From Coccinella septempunctata (lineage: Eukaryota > Arthropoda > Insecta > Coleoptera > Coccinellidae): a DNA stretch of 64,000 nt. The DNA lies in contig NC_058189.1 of the NCBI RefSeq assembly GCF_907165205.1, forward strand, positions 684,501-748,500, given 5' to 3'. Shown piece by piece: positions 46,856-58,147 of this stretch. The translations under genes and the position numbers were made by a program. How positions within the stretch are numbered: position 1 is the first letter of the stretch; every line of letters begins with the position of its first letter. Under the pieces are notes generated by a model that worked only from the letters and a program-made list of their open reading frames with translations, was not told the DNA's origin and did no database searches.

Positions 46856-47962
46856 GGCATATCTACTATTTTTTGTGCCCATGAACACTTTTGTCGGGGA
46901 AGTCGAAGAAAACCGAAAGCCATTTTCCATTCAAATATAGTGCGGAATCCTCTGAAGTTGAAGTCCGACATGCCTACATACAAAGTCTTAATCACTGTAA
47001 CATCGCAAATTATGTTAAAAACTTGCATATTCGAATATACGTAATAATATCTCTTCACCAGTAACAGGAGGTTTGGACAATCTCCAAGTTTTCCTTGATC
47101 ATCATTGCTAAAATAAGGAGACTCATCGAACTGGACCAGTACCTACTATGAACGTCATACTCATGTTAGTTCTCATTGATTTTTAACAAAGCCTTCCAAC
47201 AAAATCTTCAAATATCCTGTGAGATGATAATATAATCGACTGAAAGTTTGGGTCTTGGGGAAATAACTTAAGTTTAGCGAAATTTTCCAGTGGAACAAAG
47301 CAAATAAAGAACCAGGATGCACATTAAAATTTCAGATGGAAGACAATCATCACCCTATCAAGAACTTATCCCTGATACCATATTCGCTGTCTCAAACAAT
47401 GGGCCAAGTTCAACTCCATGTTGATTAGGGCGTAAAATACACAAACCATTCCTCTAATAGAAATGACGAAATCTGCCGGTTCAGTTATCTCGTGATTCCT
47501 ATTTCTTTGAACTCCCTATTTCTCATTAGCCAGAACAAATGCAAAAATATTGCTGGCATTATGAATTATAATTAGGATAATGGCGAAGTTCAACTGGGGA
47601 AGCATTGTCGGGATTGTTTTCGCTGTTATTCAATTTTCTCATAAGTTCTGCGCCTCTGGTTCCCCCCTTATTGAGCACAATGAGGCATTCGCTCTACAAA
47701 TGAGCATGAGGAACCTGATGAGTTGGGCACTGGCAATTGGTCTTCTATATATTGTTGAAAATAGATGTTTAATTTCCAATAACCCGTTGAATTAAGCATA
47801 TTCATGGGCATTTGATGTTTCTGCACTCAGTAGACTAGGAAGTGAACATTGATTTTCTGACATTTAAAATTTTGGGACTGTTTTCCTATGATAAAGGGAA
47901 AAATTTCTTCCAACATTTTCTATTTCTTCTGGTTCCTGTCTAAACTAAGCCCAAAAATTGAC
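46856..47962. other. No gene recognised
   Basis: A 71-codon plus frame at 47580-47795 begins MAKFNWGSIVGIVFAVIQFS and contains hydrophobic stretches. It has no family resemblance or transcription signals that I can support. Confidence 0.4.
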
Positions 47963-49166
47963 TATACTTCATTCAACTTTATTTTAGCAGTCGGTTGGCC
48001 ATGGAAATTTGACACATTTCACTCTGTATAGTACGAAAATGTGGGGTTATGAAGCTTGTCAAAACATTTTTGGGTTTTAAATCAACGCTATGTTGCCCGT
48101 TCCACGTAAAAGTTTCTGTTATTACGTCTTTTATCACAATGTCGAATCTCTTCGGAAAATATGTGACGAACATAATTGAAGTTTATACAAACTGATTGAA
48201 GGCATACCAAATCCAGTTATTTGCATGGAAAATACAAGAGATCAGTATAATATCATAATATGCACTAGCTTGAGGAGAGTTGATGTTCGTTATCTTCTTT
48301 GGCTTACAACATTTGTAGATTTCAAAAATATTAACCCGAAGATGAAATGCATATGATGCAGTGGTTGGCAATGGGTATCTCCCGAAGGAATTAACAGATA
48401 ATTACAAGAATGTTAAATTTTTCAACAAAAATCATCTTGCATCAATATAAGTAAAAGGAGTTGAAGGAAGTTTCAAGTTAAGATGCAACTTCACTGTTGA
48501 ACAAAAATTTCACATGAATAAACAGTAACAGGGCAACTTGCGCGTATTTGTGGCTATTCATCTTAATACATTGATGTAATTATAATAATTAGGTATTAAT
48601 TAGTACCTTAAGACATTTACATTGTATAGGACAAGTCAAATGAAAAACAGAAAAATCCATTTAAGGGAACTTATTATCCGATGACATTTATCGAAAATCC
48701 TGTAGTGAACTTTTCGCATTAATTCACTCAAATATAAAATTCCCAAATGCCACCACTTTTTTGGGTCTCCCAATAGAAGGAAATTCTTTGTCATAATTTT
48801 TCTGATTGTGGAAATATTCAGCTGAAATATAAGTCGTTTAGATTCAGATGAAACATTATATAAATTCTCTTACATTGAATATGTTCGCTATCGTCTGACG
48901 TATTGTGGATTTTAGAATATCAGGGTATAACTATTTGAATGAGCGGACCTGAATTCTAAAAAGCACTTCCTGAAACCCTGTCTCTTTTTTCAATCACTTT
49001 CGGCATTTTCGAATTTTCGTAATAAAAATTGATATTAGTTGTGGCCACGGCGTTATGATATTAACGACATTTCATGAGTGCCAACCTTACTCCGTTCTAG
49101 TTACAAAAACTTGAGAAAATTATTTCATGGCCAACCGACTGCTAAAATAAATTTGAATGAAGTATA
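47963..49166 (-). mobile_element. TE-A copy 7 (full length)
   Basis: This copy has ends tatacttcattcaactttattttagcag and ctaaaataaatttgaatgaagtata. It is closest to the copy at 42863, with which it shares 'tatacttcattcaac' in place of 'tatactccattcac', which suggests a subfamily. Confidence 0.9.
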
Positions 49167-49564
49167 GTAGCAACATCTTTATGTTGTTGTTCGTATTCAT
49201 GTTCATGTTTATGGCAAATATGAAAATTTCTAGTAAGATATCTGTTTGAAAAAAAAACTATGCATCGGCTTCTAAAATCATGAATTACATTCAATAACAC
49301 ATCTATCTAGGAATACTTACGAAGAACAGTGGCAAACGGTGTGATTTTTTTTTTTTTAATTTTCGAAAAACTCGAATATGTCGACTTCATGACTTCATTC
49401 ATGAAAGAAATAACGAACTCTTCAAAACTAACTCATCATTTTAGAAGGATATAGACTGCTGTATAAAATTGTTCAGATAGTTTTAATTCTGTAAATAATG
49501 CCAAATAGGAAAAGCATCCATAGGTTGTTGAGACAATATGATAATTAATATTTAAGGGGAAAAC

Positions 49565-49570
49565 TTTATT
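49565..49570 (-). terminator. Polyadenylation signal of the Gly/Tyr-rich peptide gene
   Basis: AATAAA on the minus strand (tttatt on plus), 61 bases after the stop codon at 49632. Confidence 0.65.
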
Positions 49571-49631
49571 GTTTTTTATCATTTGAATTCATTGTTTGGA
49601 TGTTTTACATGCCTTGGCAAAAAATCAAAAA

Positions 49632-50276
49632 TCATCCCCGGTATCCCCCGTATCCCCCAGATCCACCATATCCCCCATATCCTGGCGCTGTATCAATTTC
49701 AATCTCAAGGTCCGATGGATAGTATGCCAAAATTTGAGTGAACAGGTAGCTGGACAGAAGGATAATGAAGAGTCCCTGAAATGTGATTTGATTTTTCAGA
49801 AGTAATAAATTTGTTTGGACAATTATCTGATGATTATTTTGAGATGAACTGTTCAGATATCGTCAACAATGGTTACCAAAAAAATGCATTTTTCTATAAT
49901 AAATCTGGCTAACTAAGTTTGGTCAAAGTAAATAATGAAGCTTTACTAATTTCTTCATCCATTATATGGAATTATCTCCTGATTATGAGATTTGGGAGAA
50001 CTAATAAAATTAAACGATTTTGTGAGTGTGTTAATAACTCAAAATATTAAACCAAAGTTTTTGGAAACTTGTTAATATTTATTCATTTATTTATTATAGA
50101 TTTATTCATCATGCATAAATTCAGGGGTTCATTATACATGAATAAGAATAAGAACTGATTATTCACATTTGGCTATTTGAATGCATTTCAGTTTATCCTG
50201 TCCCAAAAAGAATAGACGAAAAATAGGATTTGATAAGAAAAATTCATATACTTACGTGGAAAATAAAATTCGACAT
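49632..50276 (-). CDS. Secreted Gly/Tyr-rich small peptide, two exons (54 aa)
   Basis: Minus-strand exon 1 (50276-50256) encodes MSNFIFH and ends in a consensus donor (CAC|gtaagt). Exon 2 (49775-49632) begins after a good acceptor (atcacatttcag), in phase 0. The joined product has 54 residues. It has a hydrophobic signal peptide (core GLFIILLSSYLFTQILA, probable cleavage after LA), a short acidic segment (SDLEIEIDT), and a C-terminal Gly/Tyr tail made of GYGGYGG and SGGYGGYRG. Upstream lie a TATA box (50335-50330) and an initiator-like site about 30 bases further on. AATAAA follows 61 bases after the stop. This intron is 480 bp. Secreted peptides of this composition are known as antimicrobial, cuticular or silk/adhesive peptides. 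I cannot choose among these. Neither exon has a full-length open frame of conspicuous size. Confidence 0.72.
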
Positions 50277-50329
50277 TTTGATCTCAATCGAACGTAGACG
50301 ACTCACCCACTTGTTTATTTTCAATTGAA

Positions 50330-50335
50330 TTTATA
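50330..50335 (-). promoter_or_regulatory. TATA box of the Gly/Tyr-rich peptide gene
   Basis: On the minus strand, ggTATAAAtt lies 54 bases before the ATG. A GTGAGTCG initiator-like sequence begins about 28-32 bases downstream, which is the standard TATA-to-start spacing. This implies a 5' UTR of only about 25-30 bases. Confidence 0.6.
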
Positions 50336-50339
50336 CCGT

Positions 50340-51401
50340 TGATGAAATACTAATCCAATTATTGTTTTTCAATTGGATTTTTAATTAGCCACTTAATATT
50401 GATTAGGTACTATAATGCAAATGGATTGAAGGTAATGGATATTTTCTAATTACCTCGTAAACTTATCGTAAAAATTCAAAAAATATCCTGATGAAATTCC
50501 TCATCTTAGACGGCCTGAAGAATACTCATAGGACACCATTTATGATTCATGACGATATTCACAAGCCCCAATCTTCTAGTTGGGGAGCCGACGATGCTAA
50601 ATCAGGATTTACCCGAGCATCGTGGTTACCGAATGGATAAGATGGTAGTGGATAATATGGTAGAAAAAAAAATGGTTCCATGATATATATATGCACTTTC
50701 AGACGTGGGGAGAGCGTCTGCAGGTTCTCAGAGATGTAAAAAAATCGTAAGGTAAACATACTCGAGCGTGTTAGATTAAAATACTGTATATGCCAATATG
50801 CCCTATGTGTCTCTGATAATAAATTCATGTTAATCTGACAGTTTGCGTGGTGTGGGTGGCAGTACTGAACAGTTGAAAATGGTAAAAAAAAATTAATCTG
50901 ACACTTTGAAGATGATAACAAGGCATTTTTTAAAAATATCTCCCTTCGTGTACCTCTCATCGCTTCTGTTTTCATTATGAAAGTCGTAGATAATAAAATT
51001 CTATACAACTTTTGTCTGAAGCAATTTTGCCTACTCGGCCGTTTTCGAGTTATAGGCCGATAAGGGCGAGGAGCTAAGCCACACATGCGAAATGCCAAGG
51101 TCAATGTAGAAACCCAGCCTAATGTACATTCATCGCCATATATCTCGAAAAGGTTCAGACGTAAAAAAAATTTCTTCGGACAAAATTTGTAGAAAATGTT
51201 ATGCTCTACAACTTTCATAATGAATGCGAAAACAATTTGAAACGCAGGAAAGGAGATAATTCAAAAAAACTGATTTTTGTAAATATTATAGCTGATTTTT
51301 ATTGTTTCGGCTTGCTGAAAGATTATATATATATTCCATTATTCTTGAATTATTAGCAAGTTTGACACCATCCCACACATTTTCGATTAAGGGAATACAT
51401 A
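50340..51401. other. Intergenic, no gene recognised
   Basis: A 219-codon minus frame (51218-50559) is the longest open frame not explained by a domain or an element, but its composition is that of translated noncoding DNA. Its two halves contain mirrored phrases (ctacaactttcataatgaa / ttcattatgaaagtcgtag), which indicates an inverted-repeat element. Confidence 0.5.
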
Positions 51402-52712
51402 TACAGGGTGTGGCGTAATGAATGGATAATATGGAGCCTGAGGGTAGAGGACTCTATGGCGGTTCAGAAAAATATATTTTACGTTCAGTAAAAGTGGCTT
51501 GGTTTTCGAGATATCGGAGATTTTCGAAAATTCAAGAGAATTACACCCTTCGCCACTCGTTTTGCAGGCAAAACTCCAAATGAAGGAAATTTTTCAAACT
51601 GTTTTTTGGATAGTATTCATGGATTCCTGGATAGATGATCTATCGAATGTAATTCATTATTTTTGAGGCGCATGAAGAAACGGTCTAACTCAACTTTTCC
51701 GTTTTTTTTTTTTTCATAAGTTCAACTTAGCACGGTGTAAAAAATAATATGGTTACCTAAGAGCCAATGCAAGAATAAACATGCCCGTTTCATTGAGATT
51801 CCGAAATGGTATAACTCTCTGTATTTTCAGCATTTAATACAAAATAAATTCCTATTGCAATCAGTTGAGGCCTAGTTTAATGTGAACACTGTTTCTAAAA
51901 TTTTTAGTAGCTAAAATGAGAAATGCAATCAGAATAAAGCAATAATCTATAAGAAGGTATAGAGCATGTACTGAAGCTCATGGTGGCCTCTTAGAGCATC
52001 TTTCGTGAAATTTAATTCAATGAAACGATACTCATTTTAAAATTGTTGATATGCAATAAAGCTATGATTCATAGGAAAGTGTAGACTATAGAGCATGTAT
52101 CAAAACTCTTGGTGGCCAATTCAAACATAATTTTTGAAACTTTATTCAATGAAACGATATTTTAAAATTGTTATTTTTTCTCGTTTTCTTTCATTATTGA
52201 ACTCCAACGTTGTAAAATCAATATTTTCAAGTTATAAATTATATTTTAGCATTTTTGTAACAAAGGTCTTGACTCAATGTAATAGAAATTAATTTTAAGC
52301 TTTTTTCTTAATTACAAAAGTGCTAAAGTTCACGTCGTTACTTGAAATTCGCTTAAAAACTATTAACTTTATAACTATAGGGCTTGATAATGACAGAATA
52401 CGAGAGAAAAAAACCAATTTTAAAATATCGTTTTATTGAATCGAGTTTTTCAAAAAGTGTTCAAAGTGGGCATCAGGAGCTCTACTAGATGCTTCACAAC
52501 TTCTTATGAATAATTGCTTTATTCAGATGCTAAAAATTAAAAAAAAGACTTACATCACACTCTGTCTTGACTCATTGTAATAGAAATAGAGTGAGTTATA
52601 CCATTTCAGAATCTCGGTGAAACAGGCATGTTTCTTCTTGCTCTGGCACTCAGGTAATCATATTATTTTTTACACCACGCTGGGTTGAACTTAGGAAACA
52701 AAATAAGCAACC
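51402..52712. mobile_element. Large foldback element E, copy 2 (one terminus lost)
   Basis: This copy begins tacagggtgtggcgtaatgaatggataatatgg like the copy at 26452 and carries the same interior. It stops in the far arm at 'gttgaacttaggaaacaaaataagcaa', so the last 250 bp or so of that arm is missing. It encodes nothing. Confidence 0.82.
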
Positions 52713-53389
52713 TTAACTCAAGGATGGGTCTTTAACATTTATTAAGCAATTTTATCTTATTACAAATAGATTTTTGTATAATTCATTCGAAATATCATTT
52801 TTCGTTCCGTCCATATACTCATATATCATGATTGTATAACATTTTCTGGTCTAATCACATCGAGGACCAGGAGACAGTCCATCGCCCACCATAAAAGGAT
52901 CATTAACTGGGGGATTCCGACAACAACAAGCGTCTGCCAAATCATACACCAAGAGAACAATGAGAAGAACCTATAAATAGGAAAGGTGACTGAAAAATAT
53001 CGATGAAATTTCTTCCAGATGGTACATATAAAAAAAATCAGATCCCATAGATCACTATGCAAACTTTCATAAGAAGGCCATCTTCGGGATAAATATTCAT
53101 TTCAAATTATGAACTTCAAAAGAATCAGACCATATTTTTCGAAAATTATTTTTTATTCGAAACTACTCACATGAAAGAGGAACTTCATCATAATGACTGA
53201 ACTTATCTAATGAGAATTTTTTCAATAAAAGTTTCATGAAATTCGAAAAATATATTCGCCACTCTCATTAAATCAGATTTATTGCCATAATAAAAATCAT
53301 TTTCGAATAATGAACATGGGATAATCACCTGAATTGTCGTTAAATTTTTCACTCATTTTTTCGTTTAGATTTTAATCTAAAACCAATAA
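52713..53389. other. No gene recognised
   Basis: AT-rich. The minus frame at 53062-52826 is unsupported. Confidence 0.5.
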
Positions 53390-53392
53390 TTA

Positions 53393-54621
53393 CACAGGCC
53401 AACACACATTTTGGTGCCTGCGATTTTTCAACTGTTCCTGAGTAATTTTTGGATGCAGAATGTAAAAAAGTTCTCAGATTTTGTCTATCAGATCTAGTTT
53501 TTGAGATTTTTAAAAAAAATTGTGTATATAATTTACGTTATAACTGTTATAATATATAATATTACTATTGACAGTTAAAAAAAACAAAGACACATGGATT
53601 TATGTATTTATTGCAAAAACTTAATTTACATAATTACATTAGTCACTAATCACATAAAAATTTTCTTTTATACGATTTTATAGAATGGAGTTTACTAGGG
53701 CAGTCTCGCTGAAGGCTCCAGCAGTAGTCCGCCATCATGTGGCTATCCCATCGTCCTTGATAATGATCTTCCATAGTTTTAATATCCTGATGGAATCTTT
53801 CCCCCTGTTCTTCACTACAATCACCAAGTTTTCTGGAAAACGATCTAGGTGGATGTGGAGGTAGTGAACTTTTATACTCATGTTACAGCCGAGAATATTA
53901 AAATTTGAAAGCATAGTTTCCACTAATTCTACGTAATTCTCTACTTTATGATTGCCAAGAAAATTTTGTACTACTTGAACAAATGAACTCCAAGCGTTAG
54001 ATTCAGTCTCGTTCAATGATGTGGTGAATTGTGGATCTTTAACAAGTTGCCTTATTTGAGGACCATCAAATATACCAGCTTTTAGTTTTTCCGTGCTAAT
54101 GCCAGGAAATTTACGTGACAAATACCCAAAACAATTTCCATCTCGATTTAAAGCCTTCACAAATTGCTTCATTAGGCCTAGCTTGATATGGTATTAATTT
54201 TTGTTAACCCAGTGCTCATTTTTAGTTCTGCTGTCCCAAAGGCACAAAAAACAAGGATATTTTGTATAACCACTCTGCTGTCCAAGGAGGAAGTTAATCA
54301 TTTTTAAATCAACACAAATTGACCACTGATGTTCTTCGTATTTAATTTTTCTCAAAACTAATGCTATTCTTCCTTCATGGTAGTAGAATGACCAATAGGA
54401 GTTGAGCCATATTTGTTACCGTTATGTAAAAGAACACATTTCTAACTACGTTTTGAACTGTCAATAAAAAGGCGCCATTCATTTAACCTGTAACGTGTAT
54501 CTCAGAAACTAGAGCTGATAGAAAAAATCTGGTGGCATTTTTGGAATCAGCACATTAAAAACATCTAAAATCAGATGTTAGATTTCCAGCACTAATTTTT
54601 TTTTCATTTTGTTGGCCTGTG
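53393..54621 (-). mobile_element. TTA-flanked element with CACAGGCCAACA ends
   Basis: The left end CACAGGCCAACA and the right end TGTTGGCCTGTG (with one interposed base) form a 12-13 bp inverted repeat. TTA is present directly outside both ends (53390-53392 and 54622-54624), as expected for a 3-bp target duplication of PIF/Harbinger type, although other superfamilies also use 3 bp. The interior is filled by a broken minus-strand gene (see 53690-54480). Confidence 0.72.
53690..54480 (-). pseudogene. Broken gene of an uncharacterised, element-associated protein family
   Basis: On the minus strand, in order: WRLFIDSSKRS, CVLLHNGNKYGS and PIGHSTTMKEE. After frameshifts these are followed by NFLLGQQSGYTKYPCFLCLW, then DSRTKNEHWV. 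Next comes a 145-codon open frame from MKQFVKALNRDGNCFGYLSR through LKAGIFDGPQIRQLVKDPQF and NFNILGCNMSIKVHYLH. After another frameshift near 53815 it ends HQDIKTMEDHYQGRWDSHMM and ADYCWSLQRDCP. I recognise this as a multi-copy protein family seen in many arthropod and cnidarian genomes, with a CxxC (CFLCLW) and conserved HYLH/ADYCW motifs. Its function is not established. Position between inverted ends supports a transposon origin. At least three frameshifts make it a pseudogene. Confidence 0.7.
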
Positions 54622-54689
54622 TTATACAAGAACAGCAGTCGATCAGTCGAAACAAATTTAGTTATTTATACAGAATTTATCGTGAGGGC

Positions 54690-55702
54690 TTTGGATAACA
54701 GATCTCAAAAGTTGACGGTGTCTACACAGATTTTAGTAAGGCATTCGACAGGGTCGACCACAATCCCCTATTTCACAAACTTTCCGATATAGACATTCAG
54801 GGTGACCTGTTGAGTTGGTTTGTATAAGAGGTCACAACTTGTTTCGGTGAATGGTTACAAATCCTCCAAATTTGTGGTAACATCGGGAGTGCCGCAGGGA
54901 TCACATCTTGGGCCTGTGCTTTTTCTCATATTCTTGAACGACTTAAGGCATGTTCTCAAATATTGCCGTATACTCTTATATGCAGACGATCTGAAAATTT
55001 TCGAACAAATATTGAGTGTTAGAGACTGTGTGAGGATGCAGATGGACCTTGAGGCCTTCTTGGAGTATTGTTGTCGCAACAAATTGGAGTGAACTCGGAA
55101 ATGTGTATGGTTATATCGTTCACACGAAATACTTCGAGCATTGGGTTTCAGTACTACTTGTATAATGCGAATATTCCTAGGGTAGACAGTGTCAGGGACT
55201 TAGGCGTGATCTTTGACAAGAAGCTATCCTTTAACCTTCATTTCGTCGTGCAGTAGAACTTTAGGTTTCTTGTGTAGAATGTGTAAAAATTTCGATGATG
55301 AGGATGCTATTAAATCATTTTATTACGCTTTCATCCATAGTAGGCTAAATTTTGCCAGTAGTATTTGGAATCCAATGTATAACGTCCATAGATTAAGAGA
55401 CACCAATCTCGATAAGAATTCACCAGTTCGCAGAATGTGTGAATCGTTTAATGAGTACAACGTTTAAAAAAACTACTAAGAATATTTCTCAGCTGTGTTA
55501 ATACCTATTATTAGATAAGAGATAAATGATCATTATGTTTTTTTGTTACTGCAGTTGATCTGTTAGATTGCACCCTTGTTCACTGTTCACCACTCAACTT
55601 TTTTATAATTTACAATTATGTGAATGTATTTGTGGGTCTTTTATGGGAATATTTCCTATTTGTACCCATGTTTTTTGAATGAATAAATAAATAAATAAAT
55701 CT
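54690..55702 (+). mobile_element. Jockey-like LINE fragment (reverse transcriptase)
   Basis: Plus-strand frames encode VDFSKAF-type RT motif (YTDFSKAFDRVDHNPLFHKL), SGVPQGSHLGPVLFLIFLND and LLYADDLKIF (the YADD catalytic box). Further on are VRDLGVIFDKKLSFNLHF and FYYAFIHSRLNFASSIWNP. This is the usual domain order for Jockey/CR1-type elements. The 5' half (endonuclease, ORF1) is missing. Frames are broken by stops at 54825 and 55090. It ends in a (AAAT)n-type tail at about 55678-55702, a typical LINE 3' end. Confidence 0.88.
55678..55702 (+). repeat. (AAAT)n tail
   Basis: Five tandem aaat-type units lie immediately after the LINE 3' region. It is part of that insertion. Confidence 0.8.
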
Positions 55703-58145
55703 TCGAAAAGACATTTTTCAAAAACTGAAAATTTCAATCAGCGATAAGTCCTTTTATATTCGTCTGATTAAATTGGGATTTCAAGTTCTATAATCAGCGT
55801 TGCCTAGGCTTCCACCCTAGCACAAAAACTCTATCTGTAAAATCTCGATTTTTGGGTCAATAATGATCGAGGTGTTAGACCCCCTAAAATGACCTATTTG
55901 CACTTCTGTCTAAAAACCAGGTTGTTTTACTACTGTCCGAGGATATGAAGTGCATAGAAGTTGTTTTGTAGATATCGGAAAACCTAACAGTTGATGCTTC
56001 AATAGAGAATTGCACTCCAAAAATAGAATAGAGATTGCATTATATGAAAAAAAAGAATTTCACTGTTGCAAAAGCCAAAAAAATTGTTACTACATGCTAT
56101 TCTTGATGCCATCGGCAGTAGTTTTCAGGTAAATTGATCCAATGATGAAAAACAGCATTGTACTGGTGTGAAGAATAGTCTATTCAAATTCATAACTTTA
56201 TTCAAGTATAGGAACGTGAGAAAAGTAAAAAAAGCTCGTTATTATGTTTCAAAGGATCGATGAATTCTAATAAATTATATTCATCTTCTATATCTTTTTT
56301 TCCTTATTCCATAATTCCTGATAATATTATCCAAATGCATTTAAAAATTCATCAGACTTAGAAAGAGAATAAAAAAACGTCGGAATATATAAACTTCCAC
56401 TAGTAATAAAGTTCCATTTTCATTTATTCAATTAATTTCACACAATAACATTATCTGATTAAAAATCTACAATCCAGTGAAAAGATGTGATTCAATAAAA
56501 TTTCTCATAAATGCCAAAAGTTTTGAATATCATTTGAGTTTACATCTCACAATCGAAATGAAAGGGTCGTTCTGTCTATAATTATGAGATGGACATGAGG
56601 AAAGACATTGCCATCTGTAAAAAAAAATATAATTAAAATCTATATGAATGTATAATACCATGGTGTATTAAACCTGAATGATCATACAAAATTTGCGAAG
56701 GTAGAATTCTTTCAACCCAGAAATCTTTGTTCAAAATTATCGAACAAATTTCTTGAAGTAGGTACATACATACTTCATGTAGATTGATGGAGTAATTTGT
56801 AATTTAAATGATATCGATTGAAATTCAATTTAAATGATCCTCGTCAACTTCCCACTGATACGAAGTCAAATCTGCTAGTTTTGAAAAATTTCAAAAACAA
56901 TGTATCGTTGAAGTATACTATACACTGTGTCCATTTTCAAATAAGAAAAAATGCAAAAAAAAATTGCCACTACCACCTTCTTAATTCTTTTGCACTGCAA
57001 GTAAGTATATAGGTATAGAAATATATAGGCACAAAAAGTACATATTATATGAATTCTCCTATACAGTGCATACGATAGTCGGGAGTCGAATATTAACCCC
57101 AGTTGCCAGATACCTAGGTAGATTTTAGGCTATTTGAATTTTTTGTAAATGTAAATGTAAATGTGTGTATAACATTAAATTTATCTTTATTAAATAAATA
57201 TGTATGTTACTGGCCAAACCTGATATCAGTGAATAAAACATTGAATGTTATCAAGCCCACTATAATAGTCCTCGTGAAAATAAGGGAAACAATAAATATT
57301 TATATGTTACACTCCACAGGGCTGAATTTTTAACTTTCGTCGCAAATGATACAATTTTTATACTCAATATGTACGAGTTACCGATGCTGATTTTTATAGG
57401 TTGATTATATAAGAATCAATGTTGCCTTTAACTTGCGAGTGTAATTCACTCGATAAACTGAAAAACTAAAAATTAGGCCAATTTTAGTTTTTTTAGTTCA
57501 TCCGGTAACAAATACATATTTTCATAATCAGATGAAGTAATATTCACTAAACGAATTAAACATACCTCTATAATGGCATATGTCATCGTAGCCCAAAAGA
57601 TCATGGTGATAGAATACTATTATGAACGTTGGGATTTAAAATATTTTTTTTATTGAAATCTATGACAAGAAATCAATCTTATAAGGAGCAAGAAGATATA
57701 AACACTTTTATTATGATAATGAGTTATGAAATTGAATTTCTTTATTACACTTTTCCGATTAATTGCAAAAATCGTTAATCGAATTCAATTAATTTTTCAT
57801 TGGGTAGGACGAAATGAATTCAAGTAGATGATTAATAACATTCAGTTTCAGGAACAATAGTTATATACATTCACAGAGCGTTTCAAAAAACACTGATTAC
57901 CCGATCAACGATTTGACAGTCACTCGATTTCCAAAAAGAAATCACTGGTACATTTTCATTTCTGAATATAGTGGTAACACTCGAGAATTATTCAATTGAC
58001 GTATGTAGATCATAATTCGATGTGAGAATGATATTCTGAATGGTTATGACTGAATTATGGGGTATCAATTAAAACATGATAGAAAGGATACATAGATAAA
58101 CAGATTCAAATGAAATAATTAAATAATATTCAATAGAATGGCAAC
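55703..58145. other. AT-rich stretch without a confirmed gene
   Basis: Positions 55890-56020 repeat 11390-11515. Positions 57878-58065 are a partial MITE-C. Positions 57140-57165 hold a short gtaaat tandem. A possible two-exon micropeptide lies on the minus strand (57604-57566 joined to 56614-56582), and is discussed as a finding only. Confidence 0.45.
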
Positions 58146-58147
58146 TA

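Noticed and set aside
47580..47795. 71-codon plus frame with hydrophobic segments
   Set aside because: No family resemblance, no splice or transcription signals.
50559..51218. 219-codon minus-strand open frame
   Set aside because: It is among the longest frames in the window, but it has no domain, signal or splice context, its composition is like translated AT-rich DNA, and it crosses mirrored repeat phrases.
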